From contig NZ_JASISM010000006.1 of NCBI RefSeq assembly GCF_030063145.1, forward strand, positions 186,001 to 250,000: DNA of 64,000 nt, in the 5' to 3' direction. The stretch is from Cryobacterium sp. PH31-L1. Lineage in GTDB: Bacteria; Actinomycetota; Actinomycetes; Actinomycetales; Microbacteriaceae. Under the pieces are notes generated by a model. The model searched no databases and was not told where the DNA came from. It was given only the letters and a program-made list of their open reading frames with translations. Numbering within the stretch: the first letter of the stretch is position 1; every line of letters begins with the position of its first letter. This document shows, piece by piece, positions 1 through 9,833 of this stretch. Position numbers and translations under genes: made by a program.

Positions 1-820
1 CGCCCTAGCATCGTCGATTGTCTTGGCTCTGCGACCGCGGCCAATACAGGCGCCGATCGTTGACCGTCGCGGTCTTCTCGCTGAGCTGAAGGCGACCCTT
101 CCCGATGCATTGCGTGAGCTCCAGCAGGGTGCCATTGCTCCCGTCGACCTTGCGCAAGCCGCCATCGGTCCGGGTATGGCCATTTTTTCTAAGTACTCAC
201 GGGTTATTGAGCCAGCCGGCGGCGACATGAGTGTTAGAGACGCGCTGCAGCAGATTAACATAGTCCTTGATGAGGTATTGTCGCAGCAAGAAGGCGACTT
301 CGATCGCGAGACGCGGTGGTGTCTCGCTTGGTTCGAGGGGCACGGCTTCGAGACCGGCAACTATGGCGAAGCCGAGACGCTCGCGAACGCGAAGAGCGCA
401 TCAGTTGCGGCACTCGCGCGGTCTGGAATACTCTCGAGCGGAGCTGGCAAGGTGCGTCTCTTCGCGCCCGCCGATTTGCCCGGCGACTATGACCCGACGA
501 CAGACGACCATGTGAGCCTGTGGGAAATTACCCTTCACCTGGCGCGCGCGCTCGGTGACCAGGGTGGTGGGCTCGCGGAGGCCGGGCGGATTCTGGCCCG
601 AGCCGAGGAACGCGGCTTCGATATGGCTCCGGCCCATGAGCTCGCTTACCGGCTTTTCGCGCTCACCGAGAAGAAGGGGCTCGTGCAGCCGGGCATCCTC
701 TTCAACGCCCTCGGTTCGTCGTGGCCCGAACTGCGCGCTGCGGCGAAGGCTGCGACGGACACTCAGCCCGCGCGCACCGTTGTGGGCACCTTCGATTTCG
801 ACACGCTCACCGCAGACTAG
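1..820 (+). CDS. DUF1156 DNA methylase, C-terminal part (5' end outside window)
   Basis: The reading frame is open from the left window edge (codon phase starts at base 2) to the TAG at 818-820, so only about the last 272 residues are present. The stretch LAQAAIGPGMAIFSKYSRV followed by a block around QEGDFDRETRWCLAWFE and YGEAETLA matches the C-terminal half of DUF1156 proteins (COG1743), which are predicted adenine-specific DNA methylases with a Zn-ribbon. The catalytic methylase motifs lie further upstream and are not visible. It is the first visible gene of a coupled operon and ends only 9 bp before the DUF499 ATPase, its usual genomic partner. Its inferred role is host DNA modification in a restriction-like defence system. 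The family call rests on recalled sequence similarity. Confidence 0.82.
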   Translation, partial: ALASSIVLALRPRPIQAPIVDRRGLLAELKATLPDALRELQQGAIAPVDLAQAAIGPGMAIFSKYSRVIEPAGGDMSVRDALQQINIVLDEVLSQQEGDFDRETRWCLAWFEGHGFETGNYGEAETLANAKSASVAALARSGILSSGAGKVRLFAPADLPGDYDPTTDDHVSLWEITLHLARALGDQGGGLAEAGRILARAEERGFDMAPAHELAYRLFALTEKKGLVQPGILFNALGSSWPELRAAAKAATDTQPARTVVGTFDFDTLTAD

Positions 821-829
821 GAACAGACC

Positions 830-3800
830 ATGGCGAAATCCAACACCGACCGCATCAGCGAAGCACTTGACCTGCTCGCCGAAGCGCTAGCACCCGTGAT
901 CGATCAGGTACTGCTTCCCCTTCTCCCTCCGGGAGAAGTCGATTGGACCGGACTGCTCGCGGCCAAAGACGAGATCGAGGGTAAATCCTACGAGCGCACC
1001 GACCCGCAGGTGCAACTGAGGGTCTTCACTGAACGGCTGGGAACCTTCGGGTTCCCCTTTGGCTCGGTGCTTTCCAGGGCTGAGCAGAACTTAGCCGGGG
1101 AGATGCGTGAGGTGCGCGCCAAGTGGGCCCACAAGAAACCCTTCAGCGCTGACGATGCCTATCGGGCTCTCGATACTTGTGAGCGGCTGCTACGCGCCAT
1201 TAATGCCCCGACGCAGGCCGACGGTGTGCGTCAGCTGCGCCTCGATGTGCAGCGCGCCGCCTACAGCGAAGAAACCCGCCGCGACACCCGCAACGCGTCG
1301 GCCATGCCGGCCCTCGCGGCAGCCGACCTTGTGCCATGGCGTGAAGTTCTGCGCCCGCACGTCGACATCGCCAGCGGCGACTTTGCGCGTGCCGAGTTCG
1401 CGGCCGACCTACACCAGGTCTCCAATGGCATTGGTACCCGCGACTACACCGACCCCGTCGAGTTCTTTGCGCGTACGTACCTCACCGACGGCTTGCGCAC
1501 CCTGCTCACTCTGTCTGCCCGCCGCCTCGCCGGTGACGGTAATGCTGCGCCCGTAATCAATTTGCAGACTACCTTCGGCGGGGGTAAGACCCACTCCATG
1601 CTCGCGGTCTGGCATCTGTTCAGTGGTAACGACCTCACGGCGTTTCCGCAGCATGTGCAGGGTTTATTGCACGATCAGCCCGCAGACCTCTTTCGCCGTC
1701 TGATCAAGCGCGTCGCCATTGTGGGTAATGAGCTTGCCCCAGGTCAATCCTGGGCAAAGCCCGATGGCACGGTGATCCATACCCTCTGGGGAGAACTGGC
1801 CTGGCAGCTCGGCGGTGTCGAAGGCTATGCGATGGTCGCCGATGCTGACCGCTCCGCCACGAACCCCGGTTCTGCCCTTCGGGACCTGATCGTTGCCTAC
1901 TCGCCTGCATTGATTCTCATCGACGAGTGGGTTGCTTACGCTCGCGGGCTGTATGGTCGCGATGACCTTCCCGGCGGGTCGTTCGAGACCCAGTTCACCT
2001 TTGCCCAACAGTTAACGGAGGTCGTGAAATCGGTCCCCGGCGCGCTGCTTCTCGTCTCTATCCCGGCCTCGGACATCCGCCGAGATAGCGACGAGCCAGC
2101 AGCCTCCGATCTCGAGGTTGGAGGCGCCAATGGGCGAGCCGCGCTTGAGCGCCTGCAGAATGTTGTCTCCCGCGTGGCCCAGAACTGGACCCCCGCGAGC
2201 TCGCAGGAATCGTTCGAGATCGTGCGCCGCCGGCTGTTCGTCGAACCCAACGCGGATGCCCGCCGCCGGATCGATGCCACCGCCCGCCAGTTCTCGGAGT
2301 TCTACCGCAAGCAGACCGGAGAGCTACCCGCCGAAACTCGCAGCCCTGAATACGAAGCACGGATCCGCGCGGCGTACCCGATCCACCCTGAGCTCTTCGA
2401 CCGGCTCTACGGTGACTGGTCTACATTGGAGCGGTTCCAGCGCACTCGTGGTGTACTGAGGCTGATGAGCGCCGTCGTTCACGCGTTGCATGTGGCAGAA
2501 GACGACTCCCCCCTAATCATGCCCGGGTCGATGCCGCTGGCATCGGCCGCGGTGCGCGACGAGGTGAGCTCTTACCTCGATGACGCGTGGAAGGCTATCA
2601 TCGAGACCGACATCGACGGCGAGAACGCTACCCCTGTGCACATCGACCGGGAACGGCCCCTGTTCGGCGCCCGAGCGCTCACCCGACGCATCTCCCGAAC
2701 CTTGTTTATGGGTTCAGCCGCGACCCTTGGTAGCACGCACAAGGGCATCGAGCGCCAGAAAGTCTTCCTCGGCGTCGCCATGCCCGGCGACACTATCGGT
2801 AACTTCGGCTCTGCTTTGCAGATGCTGGGGGACCGCTCCACCTACCTCTATGCGGAGGGGCAGCGCTACTGGTTCGACCGACAGCCCTCGCTCAACCGCA
2901 TGGCTGGGGAACGCGCCTCGGCAATGCATCCCGAGGACGTCTACGGGGAGGCGGTGCGCCGACTTCGGCTTGGCTCGCGCAGCACGCCGGAGTTCACCGA
3001 TATCGAGGTGGCCCCGTTGTCAACCTCCGACCTGGCCGAAGGAGAATCCTGCCGCTTGGTGATTGCCCACCCACTGCACACGCACAACGCCCGGGGCAAG
3101 GAGTCAACGGCGTGGAACTTCGCTCTGGATCTTGCCCGCAGTCGCGGGGGAGCGCCGCGTCAGAATGCGAACACTTTTGTTGTGCTCGCCGCCGACGAGG
3201 CCCGCTGGAGCGAGCTTAACGAAGCCATCCGCATCTTCCTTGCCTGGAAATACATCGCGGCCAGCGTGGGAGAGCTCGACCTGACGGCAAGTCAGGCTGA
3301 GCAGGCCCGCACTCGCTCCGATGAAGCCAACCGGGTCGTCGACCAGCGGGTGGCCGCCACCTGGATCTGGGCGCTGTACCCGGTGCAGCCTGACGGTGCT
3401 CAGCCTCTGTCGCTCGAGACCAAGAAAATCGAAAGCGGTGAGACGCGGCTGGCCACACGAACTGGAGAAAAGCTCGCCAAAGACGACGTGATCTTCACGC
3501 AGAGTTCCCCGCGCTCGATCGCCCTGGAACTCAGTATTCACCTGCGCACGCGGTGGAACGAAGGTCGAATCAGCGTGGGCGAGTTGTGGCAGTACCACGT
3601 GCGCTACCCGTACCTTGCGCGACTTAGGGACAAGGCCGTGTTGACCGACGCTGTTCAGTCGGTGATGACCGATCCAGGCTGGTCAGAAATGGGCTTCGCC
3701 CTCGCCTCTGGTTACGATGAAAATACTGGCGACTTCATTGACCTGCGCGTGCCCATCTACGAGTCGCAGGCACCGACGATCACTGACGATACGCTGCTCG

Positions 3801-4216
3801 TCGTCCCTTCTCTCGCTGAGGCTCAGCGGATTCGGGAAACGGGTAGGAAGCCAGAGCCGAAGGACTCGGGCGAGCCGGACGGCGCAGGCACGGATCCACA
3901 CCCAGGCGGAACCGCTGCCGGAGGAAACGAGCCGACCGGAACAAAATCGACTGGTTCGGGCGTCTCGGTCTCTGTTCCCAACGCGCGTTTCTCTGGCGTG
4001 GTGGAGCTGCGCACCTCGGAAAACCTCGCTCAGCAGTTGCGGGAAATTGCCGAGGAACTGCTGGTTCACGTGCAGAGCGCCGACCCGGACACTTTCGAGG
4101 TGCAGCTCACCATCAACGCAGGGCGACACCACGGTTTCGACATCGACACTGTTCGCACGGTCAGTGAAAATGGCCGAAATCTCGGGTTCGCCAAGAACCG
4201 GTTCGAGGAGCTGTAA
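830..4216 (+). CDS. DUF499 AAA+ family ATPase
   Basis: This 1128-residue protein belongs to the DUF499 (COG1483) large ATPases, which are almost always encoded next to DUF1156 methylases in defence islands. A Walker A motif, TFGGGKTH, has its lysine at about residue 253. A Walker B-like segment, LILIDEWVAYARG, lies near residues 361-373. The C-terminal third contains a low-complexity Gly/Pro/Thr-rich linker (about 1005-1045) before a final folded segment. The length is normal for the family. It starts 9 bp after the DUF1156 stop, and its TAA overlaps the ATG of the next gene (TAATG at 4214-4218), so translation is probably coupled. The biochemical role of DUF499 is not established; an ATP-driven partner for DNA recognition or modification is an inference. 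Confidence 0.85.
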   Translation: MAKSNTDRISEALDLLAEALAPVIDQVLLPLLPPGEVDWTGLLAAKDEIEGKSYERTDPQVQLRVFTERLGTFGFPFGSVLSRAEQNLAGEMREVRAKWAHKKPFSADDAYRALDTCERLLRAINAPTQADGVRQLRLDVQRAAYSEETRRDTRNASAMPALAAADLVPWREVLRPHVDIASGDFARAEFAADLHQVSNGIGTRDYTDPVEFFARTYLTDGLRTLLTLSARRLAGDGNAAPVINLQTTFGGGKTHSMLAVWHLFSGNDLTAFPQHVQGLLHDQPADLFRRLIKRVAIVGNELAPGQSWAKPDGTVIHTLWGELAWQLGGVEGYAMVADADRSATNPGSALRDLIVAYSPALILIDEWVAYARGLYGRDDLPGGSFETQFTFAQQLTEVVKSVPGALLLVSIPASDIRRDSDEPAASDLEVGGANGRAALERLQNVVSRVAQNWTPASSQESFEIVRRRLFVEPNADARRRIDATARQFSEFYRKQTGELPAETRSPEYEARIRAAYPIHPELFDRLYGDWSTLERFQRTRGVLRLMSAVVHALHVAEDDSPLIMPGSMPLASAAVRDEVSSYLDDAWKAIIETDIDGENATPVHIDRERPLFGARALTRRISRTLFMGSAATLGSTHKGIERQKVFLGVAMPGDTIGNFGSALQMLGDRSTYLYAEGQRYWFDRQPSLNRMAGERASAMHPEDVYGEAVRRLRLGSRSTPEFTDIEVAPLSTSDLAEGESCRLVIAHPLHTHNARGKESTAWNFALDLARSRGGAPRQNANTFVVLAADEARWSELNEAIRIFLAWKYIAASVGELDLTASQAEQARTRSDEANRVVDQRVAATWIWALYPVQPDGAQPLSLETKKIESGETRLATRTGEKLAKDDVIFTQSSPRSIALELSIHLRTRWNEGRISVGELWQYHVRYPYLARLRDKAVLTDAVQSVMTDPGWSEMGFALASGYDENTGDFIDLRVPIYESQAPTITDDTLLVVPSLAEAQRIRETGRKPEPKDSGEPDGAGTDPHPGGTAAGGNEPTGTKSTGSGVSVSVPNARFSGVVELRTSENLAQQLREIAEELLVHVQSADPDTFEVQLTINAGRHHGFDIDTVRTVSENGRNLGFAKNRFEEL

Positions 4217-5745
4217 TGACATCGGGTCCCCCGGTCGTTGTTGGGCGGCGTACGGTCGCACCCGATCCGTCCATTACGAGCGCAGTCGGCAGGCATCATA
4301 GCTTCGAAACGGCGATCGCTGACCTTGTCGACAACAGCGTGGATGCTGCGGCCACTCAAGTGCTGCTCCGGTTTCTCCAGTTGAATGGTGCGGTGACCGG
4401 GTTTCAGATTATTGATAACGGCCACGGAATGGACTCCGAAGCCCTCGATCAAGCGATGACCTTTGCCAAAAAGCGCGAGTATGGAGGCAAGGACCTCGGT
4501 CATTTCGGCATCGGGATGAAGGCTGCATCGTTGAGCCAAGCGGATATCCTGCGGGTCTATTCGCGTCGTGATGGAGCCCAGGCCGCCGGCAGGTCCATCC
4601 GCGCCGCAGCGCCGACCGAGGTCGAGGAGCTCGAGTACGCGGGGGTTGATTCCTACCTCGCTGCCTTCAAACTCGATTTCCCCTTGGCCACGGGCACTGT
4701 GGTCGAATGGGCGGAGCCGCGCACGTTTTTGACCGCCACCAACGAGGACGATCGTGCCCGCTGGCTCGATGAACGGATTGGGGCTATCAGGACCCATCTT
4801 GGCATCGTCTTTCACCGCATCCTTGAAGCGGAGAAACTGACCGTCACGATCGAGGTCTTCGATATCGTTCGTGGCCGACCGGGCGTTCCACGCACGGTCG
4901 AGCCAATCAACCCTTTTGCATATCGACAGGTTGGGCAGGGACCTTTCCCTGCCCAACTCACCATCACGATTGACCGTGCGACCGTGCGAGGCCGAGTGCA
5001 CCTCTGGCCCGCCGCACAGTCAGGCTTGCCCAGCTATCGCCTGAACGGGCGTCCGGGCAGCCTGGCCCAAGGCTTCTTCTTCTATCGCAACGATCGACTC
5101 TTGCAGATGGGCGGCTGGAATACGCTCACAGTCAATCGACCCGAACTCGAGTTTGCGCGGATCGAACTGGACATCGATGAAAGCGTCTCCGATCACATCG
5201 CCATCAATCCCGAGAAGGCTGGCCTAGAACTCGACTCCGATCTGAAGGCAGCCATTCTGGAGGCCATGGTGGGTCAGCAGGGGCAACGCTTTGCAGACTT
5301 CCTGGAAGTGGCAGAATCCACCCGCCACGAATCACGTCGGTACACTAAACGCGCCGTGACTCTGGTTGAGCCTTTCCGAGGGTTCAGCGCTGACATGCTC
5401 GACGCGTTCTCCGCCTCGGTTGAGTTCTCGGATCATGCGGCTGTCGACATCCGTTGGGAGGTGCAAGACAGCGAGGATCCCATTCGAGTCGATCTTGCTC
5501 AACGCTCGATCTGGCTCAACGCCCGCTATCGCGGCGTCATCGTGGGTCACGAGAGCGGTGACAACTACGACGCCCCGTTGGTGAAGACCCTGCTGCTCTT
5601 GGTCTTCTCTCGCTACTTCGAGGGGGACATGCTCGGCTCACGCGAAAAGGCGGAAATCGCGGCCTGGCAACAGCTCCTCACCGCGGCGCTCCGCGATGAG
5701 ATCGCAGCCCAGGCTCGACGAATGGGGAAGGTCAGCAATGAGTGA
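4216..5745 (+). CDS. GHKL (MutL/MORC-like) ATPase of a Z1-type system
   Basis: This 509-residue protein has a complete Bergerat ATP-binding fold at its N-terminus: an N-box with E31, D36 and N40 (ETAIADLVDNSVDA), a G1 box IIDNGHGM (residues 65-72) and a G2 box DLGHFGIGMKAAS (93-105). This class of prokaryotic GHKL ATPase was described as the relative of eukaryotic MORC proteins and is encoded beside Z1-type helicases and PD-(D/E)XK nucleases in predicted restriction-modification loci (Iyer, Abhiman and Aravind 2008). Here it lies exactly in that setting: DUF4420 and Z1 genes follow, each overlapping its neighbour. It may act as an ATP-gated clamp that couples target sensing to helicase or nuclease action; this is inference. 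The ATG overlaps the DUF499 stop. Confidence 0.87.
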   Translation: MTSGPPVVVGRRTVAPDPSITSAVGRHHSFETAIADLVDNSVDAAATQVLLRFLQLNGAVTGFQIIDNGHGMDSEALDQAMTFAKKREYGGKDLGHFGIGMKAASLSQADILRVYSRRDGAQAAGRSIRAAAPTEVEELEYAGVDSYLAAFKLDFPLATGTVVEWAEPRTFLTATNEDDRARWLDERIGAIRTHLGIVFHRILEAEKLTVTIEVFDIVRGRPGVPRTVEPINPFAYRQVGQGPFPAQLTITIDRATVRGRVHLWPAAQSGLPSYRLNGRPGSLAQGFFFYRNDRLLQMGGWNTLTVNRPELEFARIELDIDESVSDHIAINPEKAGLELDSDLKAAILEAMVGQQGQRFADFLEVAESTRHESRRYTKRAVTLVEPFRGFSADMLDAFSASVEFSDHAAVDIRWEVQDSEDPIRVDLAQRSIWLNARYRGVIVGHESGDNYDAPLVKTLLLLVFSRYFEGDMLGSREKAEIAAWQQLLTAALRDEIAAQARRMGKVSNE

Positions 5746-6733
5746 TCGTAGCGGAGGTGAGGACCTCCTTCACCTCTCGCCCGAGACAGTGGAAGCCTAT
5801 TTCACCGCGGGGGTGCAATCTGCATTTACGCTGGACGGACGGGTGAGCGCCCGTCTGGAAATCGACCCTCAACATGAGCAAATGCGCCTCCTTTGCCCGG
5901 CAGTCGGGAGTGACCCCGACGTGATTTCCTATGAACGGATCTCCTTCGATCGTGTCGGAATTCTTGGAGCGCCCGGAGAATGGTTCGAGCTAGTTGTCGA
6001 CGCCTCGGGGATGCACTACGAGGCCTACGTTTTACTGGAGTCCGTCGTTGATCAGCTGCGCGGCGGCGCATCCTTCCGCCATGCGGTGTCCGAATCCCTG
6101 TCGGGCCTCAAAGATCTTCTGGCTAGTCGCAAGCGGATGAGTGAAGCCGTGATCACCGGACTCGTCGGGGAGCTCCTACTGCTGCGCCACATCATCTCGG
6201 AACGTGGCGATGAGGCCGCCCTCGCGGCCTGGCTCGGTCCTCTTGCCGAGGAACATGACTTTGCCCTGGAAGAATTCGAGGCAGAGGTCAAGACCACCCA
6301 ATCCGAGGGGCGGATCCACCTGATCGGCTCCGAGACCCAACTTCTTCCGACTCCAGGCCGTCCGTTGTACCTCATTTCAGTACAACTCACAAGAGCCGGT
6401 GCCGCCGCAGACTCCTTTACCTTGCCCGAACTTATTGACGCGGTGCGCGCCTCCATCGATGTGAGTCGCCTACGTACCTTCGACAAGCACCTTGAATCTC
6501 TCGCTTGGCATCACGCGGATGCCGACCTGTACTCGGTTCGCTACCAGCAGCGTTCCGTGCCGCAGGCCTATCTGGTTGATGGCGAATTTCCAGCGCTCAC
6601 GACGCCACGGCTGAATGAGGTCGTGCCGCAACGCGCCCTTGTTAGTGGGGTCACCTACCGCGTCGACGTTTCCACGCTGCACCCTACTCAGCCCCCTGCG
6701 CCGCTTGCCACCTTCTGCGAGGACACCGAATGA
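5738..6733 (+). CDS. PD-(D/E)XK motif protein (DUF4420), predicted nuclease
   Basis: The protein has 331 residues from the ATG at 5738, which is preceded by a GGGGAAGG ribosome-binding site and lies inside the last codons of the GHKL gene (8-bp overlap). An in-frame ATG 42 bp upstream is less likely. The segment EFEAEVKTTQSEGRIHLIGSE carries the E183-x-K185 core of a PD-(D/E)XK restriction fold, preceded by acidic residues and followed by a predicted beta strand (YLISVQL). This is the arrangement of DUF4420 proteins, which occur between GHKL and Z1 genes. It is the best candidate for the nuclease of the operon. The start codon of the Z1 gene overlaps its TGA (ATGA at 6730-6733). Cleavage activity and specificity are not known from sequence. 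Confidence 0.82.
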   Translation: MSDRSGGEDLLHLSPETVEAYFTAGVQSAFTLDGRVSARLEIDPQHEQMRLLCPAVGSDPDVISYERISFDRVGILGAPGEWFELVVDASGMHYEAYVLLESVVDQLRGGASFRHAVSESLSGLKDLLASRKRMSEAVITGLVGELLLLRHIISERGDEAALAAWLGPLAEEHDFALEEFEAEVKTTQSEGRIHLIGSETQLLPTPGRPLYLISVQLTRAGAAADSFTLPELIDAVRASIDVSRLRTFDKHLESLAWHHADADLYSVRYQQRSVPQAYLVDGEFPALTTPRLNEVVPQRALVSGVTYRVDVSTLHPTQPPAPLATFCEDTE

Positions 6734-9700
6734 CAACGACCGAGATCCCCGCTGCGGTCAGTACTGCTATCCGTGGTGCGCTTCAGGGCATGAACCACAG
6801 CGGTCCGGAAGGCCTGCTCGACACGGTCAATCTGAAGCTCAAGCGATCGGGCGTGACCTTGAGTGAAACTGAACTTATCGACGCGATCGTCGCCACCGGC
6901 GTCAACGACCCGGCGCGAACTTCGACCCACATTGCGCTCGCCCGATGGGACGCCGAACCTGAGGCTGACTGGATCGATGGTACGCAAGCCGGAACCCTTC
7001 CACGCCGCACGCGAACCCTCGACCTGCTCGAACTCGGGGAGCAGAGTCGCCCCCGCTTGGACGAGGCATTTCCCCGGCTCGCGCAGCAAGACATCGTTAT
7101 TTCTGGTCCGTGGGATGCCTGGTACACCGCGCAACGCCGGCAGGAACATGACTTCTACTGGAAGGCCTACCGGGGAGTCCTCGAAGGCAAAGGGTGGGAC
7201 CCGACCGCCATCGCTGCCGTCGACGTCTCGACGACGAACATTATCAGCCGGCTCGCTGACCCTGCAGTGAAGAAGGCGTACCAGTCCAAGGGGCTCGTCG
7301 TCGGTTACGTACAGAGCGGGAAGACCGCCAACTTCACCGGCATAGTCGCGAAGGCCATCGATTCCGGCTACAGACTCATCATCGTGCTCACAGGCACGGT
7401 CGAACTTCTGCGGGCCCAGACGCAGCGCCGCCTCGACATGGAACTTATCGGCGAAGAGAACATCCTCGAAGGGCGCGATCCCAGCAACCCAGACTTGATC
7501 AAGGGCGTCGACTACGTCAGCACGGGTGACCAGGACTGGATCGACGGTAAATTTCTGCGTCACGGCGTTCCGATCATCGAACTTGACGACGTGCCACTCA
7601 TCAAGCGCCTGACAACCATGTCCGGCGACTACAAACTACTCAAAGCGGGAATTGACGCCATTGATTTTCGTCGGGCGGGCGCTCTCAAGGACCGGACAAA
7701 ACCCGTCAACGACCCCGTCAACCTGTACTCCAGTGATGTTCGCATTGCGGTCGTCAAGAAGAACCCTGCTGCCCTGAAGAAACTGCTTGCGGACCTGAAA
7801 GCGGCGCGTGCTGATCTCGGTGAGATCCCTACGCTGATCATCGACGATGAGGCAGACCAAGCATCGGTCAACACAATCAACCCCAATCGGCAGCACCTCG
7901 CCGAAGAGGACAAGAAGCGCACCGCTATCAACGGACTGATCAGCAAGATGCTTGAGCAGTTGAAGCGCGCCCAATACATCGGTTACACGGCCACGCCCTT
8001 CGCCAACGTTTTCATCACGCCTGATGATTCCAAGGACATCTTCCCCAAAGACTTCATTATCAGCCTCGAGCCCTCGCCCAGCTACATGGGCGGCAAGTCC
8101 TTTCACGACATTAATGGGCTCCCGTCGGACGAGGCGATCACAGCGACCAACTCGAACGAGAAAGCCTTCGTTCGCAACCTCCTCTGTGACGATGGTGAGG
8201 GAGAACTGCGTGAGATTCGCGATGCACTTGACGCATTCGTGCTTTCCGGTGCCATCAAGCTCTGGCGCCAGATAAAGGACCCCGCCTTGCGCTTTCGTCA
8301 TCACACCATGCTGGTGCACGAGTCTGTGAAACAGGATGAGCATTCCGAGCTGGCCAACAAGATCCGGTCGGTGTGGATGCATGCCGATTACTCCAGCCCA
8401 GCGGGACTCGATCGACTTGAGGAGCTTTTCCTCACAGACTTTTTGCCGGTGCACCAAGCCCGGGACACCTGGGGAACGGAAATGCCGGTCACTTTTGGTG
8501 ATCTCATGAGACCGATCGGCCGAGCAGTCGATTTGGTCACCGCCAGCGGAGACCCGGTGGTCGTGGTCAACGGATCGAAGGACAGCGACTACAAGGCCGT
8601 CGATTTCCAGAGGGGGCCGTACTGGCGCATTATGGTGGGCGGCGCCAAATTGAGTCGCGGGTTCACTGTCGAGGACCTCACTATCTCTTATTACCGGCGC
8701 AGGGCCGGCGCTGCCGACACACTCATGCAAATGGGTCGCTGGTTTGGCTACCGTCCGGGCTACAAAGACCTGGTCAGGCTTTACATCGCACGCGATGCCA
8801 AGGACACGCGAGGAAAGACCTATGACCTGTATGAGGCCTTCACCTCGATCATTGAGGACGAGGAGGCCTTCCGGGACCAACTCCGAAGCTTTGCCATACT
8901 CGACGAAGATGGCCGTCCGCAGGTCCTACCGATTGACGTGCCGCCGATGGTCTACCAGCAGCTGCCTTGGCTGAAGCCGACAGGGGCCAACAAGATGTAC
9001 AACGCCGTCCTCGACTTCGAAGGCGACGGTGGTAAGTTTAAAGAGTTCCTGCGCCAACCCGACCGCGGCAAAGGAGCGACAAACGAAGCACACTTCGCTG
9101 CAGTCCGCGACTGGGTAAGCGCCTTGGGAGAGCTCCAGACCTTCGAATACAAGGAAGGCCAACCGGCAAAGACGAAATCTTTTCAGGCTCGGGTCGCGAT
9201 CGTGCCGGCGCATGATCTGTATACGCAATTGAAGAAGTTTCAGTGGACGGTCAACTATTCGTTGGAACCGACACTTCGGTTCATGAAGAACGCTATCGAC
9301 AAGGGCGAACTGGTCGACTGGGCGGTCATGGTCCCCTATTTGGCGGACGCGCCGATTCGGAACGTTGACGGTATCGATGTTCCTCTCCTAACGCGTACCC
9401 GTCGGCAAGATCGTCCTGGCTTCACCGGCTTTTCATTCCGGCAGAGGTCCGCCATTATGCGCATGGCCGGCAGCCCGTATGAGCACGGCGGGCCGGCAGC
9501 AGACGCGCACCACACCCCGACCCGAGGGGCGCTGCTTCTGAACTTCTCGGCGGACCCCGATGAAAAGGATCCAAAGGGTCGCAAAGCCACGGATCCAGGT
9601 TGGGAAGGCCCCACTGAATCTCCCGATGTCGCAACAATCTTTGCGCTGGCCATGCCCTACATGAGCGCTCCGCGGGGACGGATGGGATTTCGAGTGCGCG

Positions 9701-9774
9701 ACGACTCCCAGCCGGACAAACCCATCCTCAATGAGGAGGATCTCAAGAAGCTCGGCATCACGGGCGACGAGTAA
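6730..9774 (+). CDS. Z1 domain superfamily II helicase-like protein
   Basis: This 1014-residue protein has the full signature of Z1 proteins: a Walker A motif GYVQSGKTAN (K198), the helicase motif II DDEAD at residues 372-376, motif III YIGYTATPFANVF, and the diagnostic Z1 segment GGAKLSRGFTVEDLTISYY followed by QMGRWFGYRPGY. Z1 proteins are helicases found with MORC-like GHKL ATPases and restriction nucleases in defence operons. It is probably the motor or translocase of the system. The gene overlaps the DUF4420 stop by 4 bp and is the last gene of the operon; the next gene is convergent. All motifs appear intact, so the system may be functional. Confidence 0.9.
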   Translation: MTTTEIPAAVSTAIRGALQGMNHSGPEGLLDTVNLKLKRSGVTLSETELIDAIVATGVNDPARTSTHIALARWDAEPEADWIDGTQAGTLPRRTRTLDLLELGEQSRPRLDEAFPRLAQQDIVISGPWDAWYTAQRRQEHDFYWKAYRGVLEGKGWDPTAIAAVDVSTTNIISRLADPAVKKAYQSKGLVVGYVQSGKTANFTGIVAKAIDSGYRLIIVLTGTVELLRAQTQRRLDMELIGEENILEGRDPSNPDLIKGVDYVSTGDQDWIDGKFLRHGVPIIELDDVPLIKRLTTMSGDYKLLKAGIDAIDFRRAGALKDRTKPVNDPVNLYSSDVRIAVVKKNPAALKKLLADLKAARADLGEIPTLIIDDEADQASVNTINPNRQHLAEEDKKRTAINGLISKMLEQLKRAQYIGYTATPFANVFITPDDSKDIFPKDFIISLEPSPSYMGGKSFHDINGLPSDEAITATNSNEKAFVRNLLCDDGEGELREIRDALDAFVLSGAIKLWRQIKDPALRFRHHTMLVHESVKQDEHSELANKIRSVWMHADYSSPAGLDRLEELFLTDFLPVHQARDTWGTEMPVTFGDLMRPIGRAVDLVTASGDPVVVVNGSKDSDYKAVDFQRGPYWRIMVGGAKLSRGFTVEDLTISYYRRRAGAADTLMQMGRWFGYRPGYKDLVRLYIARDAKDTRGKTYDLYEAFTSIIEDEEAFRDQLRSFAILDEDGRPQVLPIDVPPMVYQQLPWLKPTGANKMYNAVLDFEGDGGKFKEFLRQPDRGKGATNEAHFAAVRDWVSALGELQTFEYKEGQPAKTKSFQARVAIVPAHDLYTQLKKFQWTVNYSLEPTLRFMKNAIDKGELVDWAVMVPYLADAPIRNVDGIDVPLLTRTRRQDRPGFTGFSFRQRSAIMRMAGSPYEHGGPAADAHHTPTRGALLLNFSADPDEKDPKGRKATDPGWEGPTESPDVATIFALAMPYMSAPRGRMGFRVRDDSQPDKPILNEEDLKKLGITGDE

Positions 9775-9833
9775 GCCCAAATCAACGCCCCGCTATCATG
9801 GGTAGCCGGGGTCGGCTCTCTCCCGAGCGTAAT

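Noticed and set aside
7636..8880. Open frame of 414 codons on the minus strand
   Set aside because: It is the mirror of the Z1 helicase core and has no family features.
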